Shown here one piece after another: positions 1-9,012 of a stretch of DNA of 64,000 bases. Both the position numbers and the translations under genes were made by a program. The stretch lies in NCBI GenBank assembly GCA_003598085.1, contig QZKU01000053.1, positions 56,322 through 120,321 on the forward strand, written 5' to 3'. The notes under the pieces were generated by a model. It had not been told where the DNA came from and did not search any database. It was given only the letters and a program-made list of their open reading frames with translations. This DNA comes from Candidatus Abyssobacteria bacterium SURF_5 (GTDB lineage Bacteria > Abyssobacteria > SURF-5). Each line of letters starts with the position of its first letter. Position 1 is the first letter of the stretch.

Positions 1-239
1 TATTGGTAATGAAGGTCCTTCGAGCGGTTCGAGAGTAGCGCGAGCAATTGGGAAATCAGCGAGGGAACAAGGTTGAATGTCGCCTTGATCTTCGGAAACT
101 CGTCCAGCAGCGACACCATGTCGTAGTACCCCTTGATCGCGTGCAGGCGTACCCACGGCATGGTGACTTCTCCGGTCATGCGGTCAAGATAAAACGGCTG
201 GTGCATGTGCCAGAGAAAAGCCACAGAGGCGGAACTCAA
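1..239 (-). CDS. Glycoside hydrolase family 57 (N-terminal part, runs off left edge)
   Basis: Only the first 79 codons are in the window. The protein begins MSSASVAFLWHMHQPFYLD; the WHMHQP(F/Y)Y motif near residues 10-17 is the hallmark N-terminus of GH57 alpha-amylase/4-alpha-glucanotransferase proteins. A later stretch, TFNLVPSLISQL, is the usual second conserved block of the family. The start is inferred as a TTG whose last bases overlap the galT stop (TTGA), which suggests translational coupling. Co-location with galT, glgA and glgC points to a role in alpha-glucan (glycogen) turnover. Substrate cannot be assigned because the catalytic residues lie outside the window. Confidence 0.85.
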   Translation of the reverse strand, partial: MSSASVAFLWHMHQPFYLDRMTGEVTMPWVRLHAIKGYYDMVSLLDEFPKIKATFNLVPSLISQLLALLSNRSKDLHYQ

Positions 240-1255
240 ATCTGAATCTCCCGTAAGAACCTCGCGGCCTCCTCAGGAATGGTGGGATTGATATAAAAGC
301 CGGTTCCCCACTCGAAACCGGCGACGTGGGTGAGCTTCGGCATGATTTCGATATGCCAGTGGTAATCCACGTCGAGTGTTACCCAATATCCCATGCGCGC
401 CCAGCGCACCGGCCCGGTGTGCAACACAAAATTGTACTGCGGCGTGTTGAGCGCCAGCGCCAGTTTCTGCATGACGCCGATTACCGCATCGCTCAGCGAC
501 AACAGTTCTTCATGGTCAATGTTGTAAAAATCGGGGCTGTGCCGCTTCGGGAGCACCCATATCTCGAACGGAAACCGGGAGGCAAATGGACAAAAGCTTA
601 TGAAGCTGCGGTTCTCATAGATGATCCTGATCTCCTGAGATATCTCCTCTCTGATGATGTCGCAGAATACACAACGATCCTTATAGTTGAAATAATCCTT
701 CGCGCCTATCAGCTCCTCTTTAACACGTTTCGGAGTGATAGGTGTCGCAATAAGCTGCGAATGCGGATGACTCAGCGAGGCGCCTGCCTGGCGCCCTTCG
801 TTCTTGAAAATCAGGATGTATTTGAGCCGGTTGTCCTTGTTGAGATCTATCAGGCGGTCCTTGTATGCCTGGAACACCTTCGAGAGGCTCTCGCGCGTGT
901 GCATGTGCATCTTCCGGAAATGGTCCGGCGTCTCGATGATCACTTCGTGTGCACCGATGCCGTTCATCTTGTCGTACATGCCAACTCCGGCCTTGCCCAT
1001 TTCTCCTTCAATGCGCAGGGCAGGGAACTTGTTGGGGACGACGCGGATCTCCCACCCCGGCCCGTTGGCGGCGTGATGATTGCCTCGATATGCAAGGATC
1101 TCGGGCGGAGTCTTATCTTCATGGCCTTCGCAGAACGGGCAGAATCCCGTGTCGTTTTGAACCGGTTCCGGATTAAAATCGGTCGGCCGTTTCCCGCGCT
1201 CGGTTGCTATGATTACCCACCGGCCAACGACCGGGTCCTTACGTAATTCCGGCAT
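236..1255 (-). CDS. galT: Galactose-1-phosphate uridylyltransferase
   Basis: The 339-residue protein matches GalT in length and motifs. CPFC at residues 39-42 is the first metal-binding pair, HPHSQ at 163-167 contains the nucleophilic histidine that carries the UMP intermediate, and YHWHIEIMP lies near the C-terminus. The enzyme exchanges UDP-glucose and galactose-1-phosphate in the Leloir pathway; related bacterial proteins may use ADP-glucose, which would fit the adjacent glgC and glgA. It follows glgA after about 170 bases and overlaps the GH57 gene by 4 bases. Confidence 0.93.
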   Translation of the reverse strand: MPELRKDPVVGRWVIIATERGKRPTDFNPEPVQNDTGFCPFCEGHEDKTPPEILAYRGNHHAANGPGWEIRVVPNKFPALRIEGEMGKAGVGMYDKMNGIGAHEVIIETPDHFRKMHMHTRESLSKVFQAYKDRLIDLNKDNRLKYILIFKNEGRQAGASLSHPHSQLIATPITPKRVKEELIGAKDYFNYKDRCVFCDIIREEISQEIRIIYENRSFISFCPFASRFPFEIWVLPKRHSPDFYNIDHEELLSLSDAVIGVMQKLALALNTPQYNFVLHTGPVRWARMGYWVTLDVDYHWHIEIMPKLTHVAGFEWGTGFYINPTIPEEAARFLREIQI

Positions 1256-1423
1256 TAGTTAATTCTCCTCCTAAGAGCCGGTCAAGCAGCCAGTCCGCCC
1301 GAAAACGCTCTCGTCCACGCGACGTTTCGCGCCCATTGGCAATCAGCGCGCGATCCACCTGCTTGCGCTGCCGCCGACAGGAACACACGCCCGCCGGCAA
1401 CTGGATGATTCACAGCGGCCCCT

Positions 1424-2884
1424 TCATCCCCTTTTATATGTAATAGCTTTCTTATATAACTCTTCATACTTCCTGGCCGAGGCGTCCCATGAGAAATCAC
1501 AGGCCATTCCATTAATCATGATGCGTTCCCATTCTTGTTTGTTCCGGTAAAAACCGCGGGCCTCCTTCAGTTTCTCCAGCAGAGCCTCGGAGGTGTACTC
1601 TTCGAATTTGAAGCCGTTGCCGGCTGTCGAGCGATTGCTTGGATAATCAATGATCGTATCATCCAATCCGCCGGTGGCGCGCACCAGCGGGACCGTTCCA
1701 TATTTGAGGCTGTACATCTGGTTCAGCCCGCAGGGTTCGTAGCGGGACGGCATCAGGAAAATGTCGGCGCCCGCCTCGATCTTGTGGGCGAGTTCGTTGG
1801 AAAAAGCGAGTTTCACGCCGACCCGCTGCGGGTACTTCCGCGCAATTTCCTCGAACAATTTATGGTATCGCTCCTCGCCCGTCCCGAGAACCACAAGTTG
1901 AAAATCTTCCTCAACAATCTGATCGATCACCGGAGTGAGAATGTCAAAGCCCTTCTGATCGGCCAGGCGCGAGATGATGCCCAGAAGCGGCGCATCATCA
2001 ATGGGCGGCAAGCCGTATTGCTCGAGCAGGTCTCGCTTGCATCTGGCTTTGCCGCTCAAATCCTTTGAACTGTAAGGCGCCGCGATATACTTGTCGGTCT
2101 CCGGACGCCATTCGTCGTAGTCCACCCCGTTCAACACGCCGTAAAGCCGGTCGGAGCGCTTGCGCAAAATGCCTTCCATCCCGCAGCCGAATTCCTTCGT
2201 CTGAATTTCATTCGCATAGCGGGTGCTTACCGTATTCACGACTTCCGCGCCTACAATACCTGCCTTCAAAAAATTGATCTTGCCGTAGTACTCGATTCCC
2301 TCGGGATTGAATATATCCCACGGAAGGTTGGTCAAATGCATATCGAGATGCCAGAACAGCCCCTGATATCCGATGTTGTGAATCGTGAACAGCGAAGCAA
2401 CCGACCGGAAATTCGGTTCGCCGCGCAACACGCTGTTCAAGAAGATCGGAACCAGTCCGGTCTGCCAATCATTGCAGTGAATAACATCGGGCTCAAAATC
2501 AAGAACATTGCATAACTCGAGGACGGCCTTCGAAAAGAAAATGAAGCGCTCGGCGTTGTCGGGATAATCACCTTTCGGAGTCCCATACAACTGGTCGCGG
2601 TCGAAATAAGCCGCTTTCCCAATGAAGTAAACGTGCGCGTTCCCGGCGAGAGTGGCCTTGAATATCTCGCCAAATTCCTCTCGATCTGAAATGGGAACGG
2701 AGAACGTCGTGTCAATATCCTCAATTTCAGGATGTTTTTCCCTGGTTGTTCTATAGTACGGAACGACCGCCCATACTTCATGACCCAGTTTGCTCAATGC
2801 CTTTGAAAGCGCTCCCGCCACATCGGCAAGACCGCCGGTTTTCGAGTAGGGAACCATTTCGCTTGAAGCAAGCAGTATTTTCAT
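1424..2884 (-). CDS. glgA: Glycogen synthase (ADP-glucose type)
   Basis: The 486-residue protein has the GT5 architecture. KTGGLADVAGAL at residues 15-26 is the ADP-glucose binding loop, followed by IHCNDWQTGL and, in the second Rossmann domain, a nucleotide-binding region including EPCGLNQMYSLKYGTVPLVRATGG (starting about residue 382). It transfers glucose from ADP-glucose to the growing alpha-1,4-glucan in the cytoplasm. It starts 6 bases downstream of the glgC stop, so the pair is an operon making and polymerising ADP-glucose. Confidence 0.96.
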   Translation of the reverse strand: MKILLASSEMVPYSKTGGLADVAGALSKALSKLGHEVWAVVPYYRTTREKHPEIEDIDTTFSVPISDREEFGEIFKATLAGNAHVYFIGKAAYFDRDQLYGTPKGDYPDNAERFIFFSKAVLELCNVLDFEPDVIHCNDWQTGLVPIFLNSVLRGEPNFRSVASLFTIHNIGYQGLFWHLDMHLTNLPWDIFNPEGIEYYGKINFLKAGIVGAEVVNTVSTRYANEIQTKEFGCGMEGILRKRSDRLYGVLNGVDYDEWRPETDKYIAAPYSSKDLSGKARCKRDLLEQYGLPPIDDAPLLGIISRLADQKGFDILTPVIDQIVEEDFQLVVLGTGEERYHKLFEEIARKYPQRVGVKLAFSNELAHKIEAGADIFLMPSRYEPCGLNQMYSLKYGTVPLVRATGGLDDTIIDYPSNRSTAGNGFKFEEYTSEALLEKLKEARGFYRNKQEWERIMINGMACDFSWDASARKYEELYKKAITYKRG

Positions 2885-2890
2885 GAAACT

Positions 2891-4171
2891 TCAAATATCC
2901 TTCTCTGATCTTACTCTTTTCACCGTAACCGTTACCGGAATCTTGAGCGGCGGAGGCTCGATTTTCATGGCTTTCGATATTACAACGATTCCCGAGTCGG
3001 TCACCGTAAACTGTTTCTTGTCTTCTTCCAAATCATATCCAATGTCCATGCGCGGGGGAATCTTAACGTATTTGTCGATAATAGCTCTCCTGATGCGGCT
3101 GTACCGACCGACGTCAACCCCCTCGAACAGGATGGAATCTTCAACATTTGCAAAACTGTTAATTCGGACGCGCGGCGAGAGGATTGAGCGGCGTACTTTC
3201 CCTCCGCTGATGATGCAGCCGCCGCACACCATCGAATCGAGCGCGACGCCAAGGCGCCCGCCCTCGTATTCCTGCGCGAAAATGAACTTGGCCGGCGGAT
3301 TCTGAGACTGGTACGTCCGGATCGGCCATTCCGGATCATACAAATTGAAAATCGGACTGACCGAAACCAGATCCATGTTCGCCTCATAATAGGCGTCAAT
3401 GGTGCCCACATCCTTCCAATACTGCGCTTCCTTCTTGTTCTCATCAATGAAGTTGTAAGCGTAAACCTTGAACGAATCGAGCATCGGCGGGATTACATCT
3501 TTCCCAAAATCGCGCAGGCGTCGCTCCTTCGAAGCTCCTCCCAAAACATCAATAAGCGCGTCCTTGTTGAAAATGTAAATGCCCATCGAACCGAAGCAGA
3601 TATTCTCCTTGCCCGGAGGCGACTTCGGTTCGGCAGGTTTCTCCTCGAAACCGATCACGCGGTCGTCAGTATCAACCTGCAGAACCCCAAATCGATGCGC
3701 CTCCCGCCGGTCGACCTCCAGCGCACCGACTGTCATGTCGGCCCCTTTCGATTCATGAAAATCCAGCATCTTCGCATAATCCATCTTGTAAATGTGATCG
3801 CCGGAGAGAATCAGGACGCGTGTGGTCGACCCATGTTCCACGAGGTGCAGGTTCTGGTAAACTGCGTCCGAAGTCCCCAGATACCATTCCTTTCCCACTC
3901 GCTGCTGTGCGGGAATCAACTCGATGAACTCGCCGAACTCATGATGGAAAATGCTCCAGCCGTTTCTCACGTGCTGGTTGAGCGAATCTGATTTGTACTG
4001 CGTGAGAATGTAGACGCGGCGCAACCCGGAGTTCACGCTGTTGCTCAACGTGAAGTCGATGAGCCGGTAAATGCCCCCAAAGGGGACCGCGGGCTTTGCC
4101 CTCTCAAGGGTAAGAGGATACAGTCGTTCACCCTTGCCGCCGACAAGCAGCATTGCCAAAACGTGTCGCAT
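2891..4171 (-). CDS. glgC: Glucose-1-phosphate adenylyltransferase
   Basis: The 426-residue protein has the N-terminal nucleotidyltransferase signature (GGKGERLYPLT, then AKPAVPFGG, residues 11-33) and a C-terminal left-handed beta-helix region typical of ADP-glucose pyrophosphorylases. SGDHIYKMDY is the conserved catalytic-core motif. It makes ADP-glucose from glucose-1-phosphate and ATP, the committed step of glycogen synthesis, normally under allosteric control. It is the first gene of the minus-strand glgC-glgA-galT-GH57 group, with a good promoter about 100 bases upstream. Confidence 0.96.
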   Translation of the reverse strand: MRHVLAMLLVGGKGERLYPLTLERAKPAVPFGGIYRLIDFTLSNSVNSGLRRVYILTQYKSDSLNQHVRNGWSIFHHEFGEFIELIPAQQRVGKEWYLGTSDAVYQNLHLVEHGSTTRVLILSGDHIYKMDYAKMLDFHESKGADMTVGALEVDRREAHRFGVLQVDTDDRVIGFEEKPAEPKSPPGKENICFGSMGIYIFNKDALIDVLGGASKERRLRDFGKDVIPPMLDSFKVYAYNFIDENKKEAQYWKDVGTIDAYYEANMDLVSVSPIFNLYDPEWPIRTYQSQNPPAKFIFAQEYEGGRLGVALDSMVCGGCIISGGKVRRSILSPRVRINSFANVEDSILFEGVDVGRYSRIRRAIIDKYVKIPPRMDIGYDLEEDKKQFTVTDSGIVVISKAMKIEPPPLKIPVTVTVKRVRSEKDI

Positions 4172-4268
4172 TCCTCTCCCCCGGCTCGGCTTCCGCCTCC
4201 AAACTCAGTGAAAATAATGAAAAAGATTGAACTGGTGAAACAGCGGAGATGCTTGTTAAGCACTTTTA

Positions 4269-4298
4269 ATTTTAACAAAATCCCAATGCTTTCGTCAA
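4269..4298 (-). promoter_or_regulatory. Predicted sigma-70 promoter of glgC
   Basis: On the minus strand, TTGACG (4293-4298) and TAAAAT (4269-4274) are separated by 18 bases, about 100 bases before the glgC start. The fit to consensus is good; transcription has not been shown. Confidence 0.6.
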
Positions 4299-4450
4299 TG
4301 TGGCTTGAGAAATCGGAGAGCCTCTTTACGCCGGGTTGGGAACAGCATAAGCGGTGGGAACATTTGCGCTTCAGAGGGGATCGGCCGCATCCCTAAGGAA
4401 GCAAGACTCGGCACGCGCAGCGGCATCAGACGGCAGCGCGCTCAGTCATG

Positions 4451-5317
4451 TCAGATTTTTCGCTGGGGGAGGTCGATTTCGCATTTGACGGCCTTGCTGA
4501 AGGAAGTCGCCGCTTCCTTTCGACGACCGAGTTTCTCGAGTGAAACCCCTTTCTTGTACCAGGCATCGTTGTTCTTGGGATCGAGCTCGAGCGCGCGACT
4601 GTAGCAGGTGATTGCTTCCCGATGCTTCCCGACCGATGCAAGGGTTGCGCCCATGTTATACCATGCCTCGGCTTGATGCTGATTTAGCTTAACCGCCTTA
4701 TCATAGCATTTCATCGCCTCAGCGTGCTCTCCTATTTTTTCGAGCGCCGCTCCCTTATTCGACCACACCTCCGAGCGGTTCGGCTCGATTGCGATAGCGT
4801 TGTCGTAACACGTAATTGCTTCCTGATAGTTGCCGAGCTTGGCGAGGATCACTCCCTTGTTCGACCACGCGCCGGCATGGTCCGGATCGATTCCGAGCGC
4901 GCGATCGTAACAGGCGATGGCTTCTTCATTCTTCCCCAACTTGCCGAGCGCAACTCCCTTATTCGACCATGCTCCCGCATTTTCAGGTTCCTTCGAGATG
5001 ATCATGTCGCAGCAATAAATGGCCTCGCGGTACCGCCCCAGGTTTCTCAATGCTATCCCCTTCATAGCCCATTCCTCGACATCGGCGGGAGATAACTGAG
5101 CAACCCTTTGGAATACCTTCTCCGCCAACTGGCGATTCCCCTGTTTGTTAAGGGTCGACCCGCTCGTGTAGAGGATTTCGATATCGTCTTCCGCAAGGTT
5201 CAGGGCGCCTGCAATCTTGCCTTCCAAAAGGAGTTCCGTGATTTTCTCGATCCTCTCGGCCGGTGTTTCATATTTCAGCCGTCTCACGGCATCAATCAAC
5301 TTGTTAATCCAATCCAT
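4451..5317 (-). CDS. Tetratricopeptide repeat protein
   Basis: The 288-residue protein consists almost entirely of about seven consecutive 34-residue TPR units; the typical unit reads AWSNKGVALGKLGKNEEAI followed by CYDRALxIDP. No signal peptide or membrane segment is visible, so a cytoplasmic protein-interaction scaffold is likely. An ATG 27 bases further upstream is in frame, but GGGGAAG about 8 bases before the ATG at 5317 supports the shorter form starting MDWINKL. A consensus-like promoter lies about 180 bases upstream, so it is transcribed apart from the PilZ gene. The partner is unknown. Confidence 0.9.
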   Translation of the reverse strand: MDWINKLIDAVRRLKYETPAERIEKITELLLEGKIAGALNLAEDDIEILYTSGSTLNKQGNRQLAEKVFQRVAQLSPADVEEWAMKGIALRNLGRYREAIYCCDMIISKEPENAGAWSNKGVALGKLGKNEEAIACYDRALGIDPDHAGAWSNKGVILAKLGNYQEAITCYDNAIAIEPNRSEVWSNKGAALEKIGEHAEAMKCYDKAVKLNQHQAEAWYNMGATLASVGKHREAITCYSRALELDPKNNDAWYKKGVSLEKLGRRKEAATSFSKAVKCEIDLPQRKI

Positions 5318-5498
5318 GTCACTTCTTCCCCTCGCTGCAATCAAAAAGCGTGAGCAACCGGCACAGAGCCTGCGGGGACTTCGGAAATCAGGGGGACGCT
5401 TGAAACGCGGCTGTGTTGGTTTGAGGATCTCTTATTGCAGACGTATCAAGCTCTGCGGGTCAATTATGGTGAGGGTTGCAGCCCTTTGCTTCGTGCAA

Positions 5499-5527
5499 AG
5501 TGTAGCACACCGCTTTCGCACTGTCAA
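5499..5527 (-). promoter_or_regulatory. Predicted promoter of the TPR gene
   Basis: Minus-strand TTGACA (5522-5527) and TACACT (5499-5504) are spaced 17 bases apart. The leader to the start codon is about 175 bases. Confidence 0.6.
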
Positions 5528-5543
5528 TAAGATTTGCCTATGT

Positions 5544-6659
5544 TCAGACGCCGGCGGGCAACTTTTGCTTCGCCTTTGAATAGATGAGCCGGAAAATCTT
5601 TTCGTGCGTATCCGGGCTCATGCCGGCAAACTCAACGTTCATGATGAATTCGCCCGTAGTCCCACGCCGGTTGACCGCCAAAATTTTGGCGATGACGGGC
5701 AGACATCCATCATCCTCGGCAGGCAGTTCGATGTAAACAAGGTCGTTCGCCTTGAGGGGAAGCCGCATTGCAAGAGCCAGCCCGGCGCCGCTAAGATTGA
5801 TTACATGACCCGAGAGAGAGGGCTGGTCCCACTTCAACTTCTTCGGGCCTGAGCCCTCGAGCTCCTCTCGCGTAACCGGAATAACGGTGACCGGAATATT
5901 GGTGTCCACACGGTGATACTGCCTCCGCTGGTTGCGCTCAATATCGTCCACGTGCTCAAATCTGGTGATCAACTGGCGGCCGCCCGACTGGCTGATGACC
6001 TGCGACTCAAAGTGGTAGCTGGCGTCGCGGTCGCGCCAAAAGTAGATATTGAATTTTTCCCCCGGCTCGAAATGAACGTATTTTCCCTGGGCCTTGGGCG
6101 TCACCGCAAGCAGGCCCGTCGGAGCCGCCTCAACCACCGGCGCCATGAACACTTTGCCGTCTGACTGCCGCTTCAGGTGCAGCCATTGATTCGTTTTCAA
6201 GTCACGCGTCGTGCGAACCGGCGGCAGCTTCATTCTTTCGCCGAAGAAAATCTTGTTGCGGATGATCCTCAGCTCCTGCACGTCCGACTCGGTGAGTTGC
6301 CGCGAGGCATTCGGGCCCATTTCTTCAAGACGACTATTGAAGAACTCGAATGAAACCAGCAGGCGGTCGGGATGCTTTATCTGCCCGAGCTTCACCAGCG
6401 TCTTCAGTTGCTTGACTTCCTCGGGGGCCAACTGGAAAACGAGCGCCAACCGGCTGAAGTCGTCGCGGCTCTTTTGCATGATCCTGGCGGTGCGGATGCG
6501 GCGTGAAATCAGTTCGAAAGCGGAAAAGGCGCATACCGCACCAATGATCGCAGCCAGCATCCACCACAATGTGGCTGCGCTTGGCTTGGGCGGCCGCAGA
6601 TACGTCAGGAGGGTATGATAATCAAGTTGTTGGGCGGCGAGGAGGACACTGGCAAACAT
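5544..6659 (-). CDS. Membrane-anchored PilZ-domain protein (probable c-di-GMP receptor)
   Basis: The 371-residue protein has one N-terminal transmembrane segment (about residues 28-51) and a basic juxtamembrane stretch. The middle region resembles YcgR N-terminal domains and the C-terminal part is a PilZ domain. Both parts of the c-di-GMP signature are present: RRQYHRVD supplies RxxxR, and INLSGAG supplies NxSxxG. It therefore probably senses c-di-GMP at the membrane. The gene follows the kinase-like gene by one base, which implies a shared transcript and a functional link. Confidence 0.85.
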   Translation of the reverse strand: MFASVLLAAQQLDYHTLLTYLRPPKPSAATLWWMLAAIIGAVCAFSAFELISRRIRTARIMQKSRDDFSRLALVFQLAPEEVKQLKTLVKLGQIKHPDRLLVSFEFFNSRLEEMGPNASRQLTESDVQELRIIRNKIFFGERMKLPPVRTTRDLKTNQWLHLKRQSDGKVFMAPVVEAAPTGLLAVTPKAQGKYVHFEPGEKFNIYFWRDRDASYHFESQVISQSGGRQLITRFEHVDDIERNQRRQYHRVDTNIPVTVIPVTREELEGSGPKKLKWDQPSLSGHVINLSGAGLALAMRLPLKANDLVYIELPAEDDGCLPVIAKILAVNRRGTTGEFIMNVEFAGMSPDTHEKIFRLIYSKAKQKLPAGV

Positions 6660-6660
6660 A

Positions 6661-7497
6661 CTAAATATTAGCCTGCTTCTGCTGCTGCCTCTGCTGCATT
6701 CTGGTCAGGTCGAGGATTAACTCTGAAAGCGAAGAAAAGCGTTTGCGCGGCTTTTTCTCGAGCATTTTCATGACTACTCGGCTGATGTCGGCGGGCACCT
6801 GCGGGTTGATCGTTGAGGGAACCTCGACCACGTTCATCCGGAGGTGCTTGTGCATGATCTCCGCCACCGAGGTCCCGCGGATCGGCATGACGCGGCTGAA
6901 CAGATAGAAGAGCACCACCCCCAGAGAGTAAATATCGCTGCGCTCGTCCACCCTTTTCTCTTTCACCTGTTCCGGCGAAAAGTACCTGACCGACTCCACG
7001 CTCGTGTAGCCCCGCCGCTTGCGCCACCGATTAAAGAGTTTCGAAAAATAAAAATCGGACAGCTTGACGTTGAGGTTGTCGTCGAGCAGAATGTTGCTCG
7101 CTTTCAGGTTCTGATGCAGAATCTTTGACACGTGGAGATATTGTATCCCCTTCATGATCTGAAGCGCCACGTGCAGAAGGTCGGGGAACGGGTGAATCTG
7201 GTTCTCAACATATCCTCTTAAATTGATGCCTTCGACGTATTCAGTCAGCAAGAACGATTCCGTATATTTGCCGATCAGCTTGTGATACTTGACAATGTTG
7301 GGCGATCTGAACTGGACGACCCTCTCAAATTCCTGGCTGAAACTCTTGTATTCGCGCTCGCTGTTGAAGAAGTCCATCGGCAACGCCTTCAGCGCAAACT
7401 TCTGTTTGCTCCCTATGTCCTCGACCAGGAAGACCCTGCTCTCCTGCGGGTTTCCGATCACGCCCAGGATCTGATAGTTTTCAACAATCTTCTTCAT
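6661..7497 (-). CDS. Protein kinase-fold protein, probable pseudokinase
   Basis: The 278-residue protein has the Hanks-type kinase fold, with ALK at K37, VEG hinge-like residues, the APE-like SPEQ and ERSDIYSLGVVLFYL. Key catalytic elements are altered. The glycine loop is degenerate (GVIGNPQESRVFLV), HRD is HQN at 128-130 so the catalytic aspartate is asparagine, and DFG is DFY at 148-150. The family normally phosphorylates Ser/Thr; these substitutions predict little or no catalysis and a binding or scaffold role instead. It is directly upstream of the PilZ gene (1-base gap). An intact kinase is encoded at 27329-28195. Confidence 0.85.
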   Translation of the reverse strand: MKKIVENYQILGVIGNPQESRVFLVEDIGSKQKFALKALPMDFFNSEREYKSFSQEFERVVQFRSPNIVKYHKLIGKYTESFLLTEYVEGINLRGYVENQIHPFPDLLHVALQIMKGIQYLHVSKILHQNLKASNILLDDNLNVKLSDFYFSKLFNRWRKRRGYTSVESVRYFSPEQVKEKRVDERSDIYSLGVVLFYLFSRVMPIRGTSVAEIMHKHLRMNVVEVPSTINPQVPADISRVVMKMLEKKPRKRFSSLSELILDLTRMQQRQQQKQANI

Positions 7498-7565
7498 TGC
7501 TCCCCCATTTGGTCTGTTTCAGCCCGCATCCCGCCGCTGAGCGCCCGGCGGCACAGGTGCGGTTA

Positions 7566-8294
7566 TCATACAACAAGCAGAGAATGCGCTTCCAGCAGAC
7601 CCGTGATCACCTCGTGGTCCTGATGCGTTCCCCCGCGACGGTCGAGCATGATGCCCCGGATGCCGGCGTTTCGAGCACCCAAAACATCGGTCTGATATGT
7701 GTCGCCGATATGGACCACGCGAGACCGATCCACATCCGCGATCTTCAGAGCCATCTGGAATATCTTCGGCGACGGCTTCTTCCAGCCCGCCTCGGCCGAT
7801 GACAGAATGAAATCGAAATAATGCGTGAGCTTCAGGCCCTCGACGATTTTCTTCAAACTCGAATTCCAGTTGGAAACGATTCCGAGCGAGAAAGTGGAAC
7901 CTTTCAATTTCTCCAGTGACTCGAGCGTGTCCGGATACAATTCCCACGCCGAGGCATTGCCAAAAAAACTGTAGATATCTTCAAAGACGATCCGATGCTT
8001 CTCCTCCGGAATATTCAGCCGTTTGAAGACGGCTCGATCGTAGTTCCACCACCATTCGCGGTCTTCCTCATCCGAACAGACAAAATCGGCGCCGGGATCA
8101 TTCATCTCGGGAATTACCTGCTCGACCCAGACCGCCCGCATCGCATCGATCACCTGCTTGAGCGTTATGTCGGCGCCATGACGCACGCACACGCGATGAT
8201 AATGCTTCGACGGAGACGGCTTCGCCGTGAACAGCGTATAGCCGGCGTCTAAAAAAACGGCATCGTATTTTTCGTTACCCATGTCGGAGCTCAA
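7566..8294 (-). CDS. HAD-superfamily hydrolase
   Basis: The 242-residue protein opens with VFLDAGYT, where D16 is the predicted nucleophile. Glycine replaces the second aspartate of DxDxT, as in the HDHD3-like and some 2-haloacid dehalogenase-like branches. Motif II is SNWNSS, a lysine follows in GWKKP, and motif IV is HIGDTYQTDVLGARNAG. It is likely a small-molecule phosphatase or dehalogenase-type hydrolase in the cytoplasm; the substrate is not predictable. The missing second Asp argues against an efficient general-acid phosphatase of the classic type. Confidence 0.85.
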   Translation of the reverse strand: MSSDMGNEKYDAVFLDAGYTLFTAKPSPSKHYHRVCVRHGADITLKQVIDAMRAVWVEQVIPEMNDPGADFVCSDEEDREWWWNYDRAVFKRLNIPEEKHRIVFEDIYSFFGNASAWELYPDTLESLEKLKGSTFSLGIVSNWNSSLKKIVEGLKLTHYFDFILSSAEAGWKKPSPKIFQMALKIADVDRSRVVHIGDTYQTDVLGARNAGIRGIMLDRRGGTHQDHEVITGLLEAHSLLVV

Positions 8295-9012
8295 GCGCGC
8301 GCAAAAGTCATCTTCCCTCGCCGTCCCTTACGCCCTCCCGAAGCTCAGGGGGCGGTCACGTTTCTTCCCCCTGCACTAGTCTGGATTTTCATCGGGGGAA
8401 ATACCGGCAATGGTCGACCCACTCTGCTCAGGAAACATGTGCTCCAGCAAGCGGCGCTCGGGGCGGCTTGAATCATTTTTTAGTCTAGCAGAACCTCAGC
8501 GCTCAAGTCAATGAACCCTCACAGGGAACAACAGGGAACACGTATGTGGCGAACAGCTTCAAAAATGGGCAGTCACGGTTTCCTGATCCGTCCGCATCTG
8601 ATCCGATAAGGATTGTTCTTCACTCGCGAGCCATTCTGTAATACCCAATCTTGATTCGACCACTCAAGGCCGTCATCCTGAGCCTAAGCGAAGGACCTCT
8701 TGCTTGTCCTGTATCAGAAGCGATCCTTTCCGCATTCTTCAGTTAAGCTTGGAGTAATCAGTAAAGCATCACGTAAACATCCCTTCGAAATTTTTTTTCT
8801 TGACAAATACGCCATGTGCATGTTCAAATCTTTCTAACATTTCTCTGGCACGAAGGGGAGCCCGGAGACGCGTCCGGCCTGCGAAAACTCGCTTAACCCA
8901 AAGGATAAACCCATTCGCCTTTCTTGTCCACGGCGTGTTTCATATGATTCGCACAAATGGGGCGAACTTTCCCCCTCTCGCTTAATCAGGAAAAGATCAG
9001 AGGAGGGGAATC
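8295..9012. other. Intergenic region between divergent genes
   Basis: I see no credible gene in these 718 bases. They hold the HAD-gene promoter (8482-8511) and a scattered phrase, GTCATCCTGAGC followed by CGAAGGA (8672-8695), which recurs at 55453-55475. A short plus-strand reading frame near 8800-8985 lacks a ribosome binding site and recognisable content. Confidence 0.6.
8482..8511 (-). promoter_or_regulatory. Predicted promoter upstream of the HAD gene
   Basis: Minus-strand TTGACT (8506-8511) and TAGACT (8482-8487) are 18 bases apart, about 190 bases before the HAD start. It may drive HAD, the kinase-like gene and the PilZ gene. Confidence 0.55.

Noticed and set aside
8800..8985. Small plus-strand frame of 61 codons
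   Set aside because: No ribosome binding site or recognisable motif; lies in repeat-bearing intergenic DNA.
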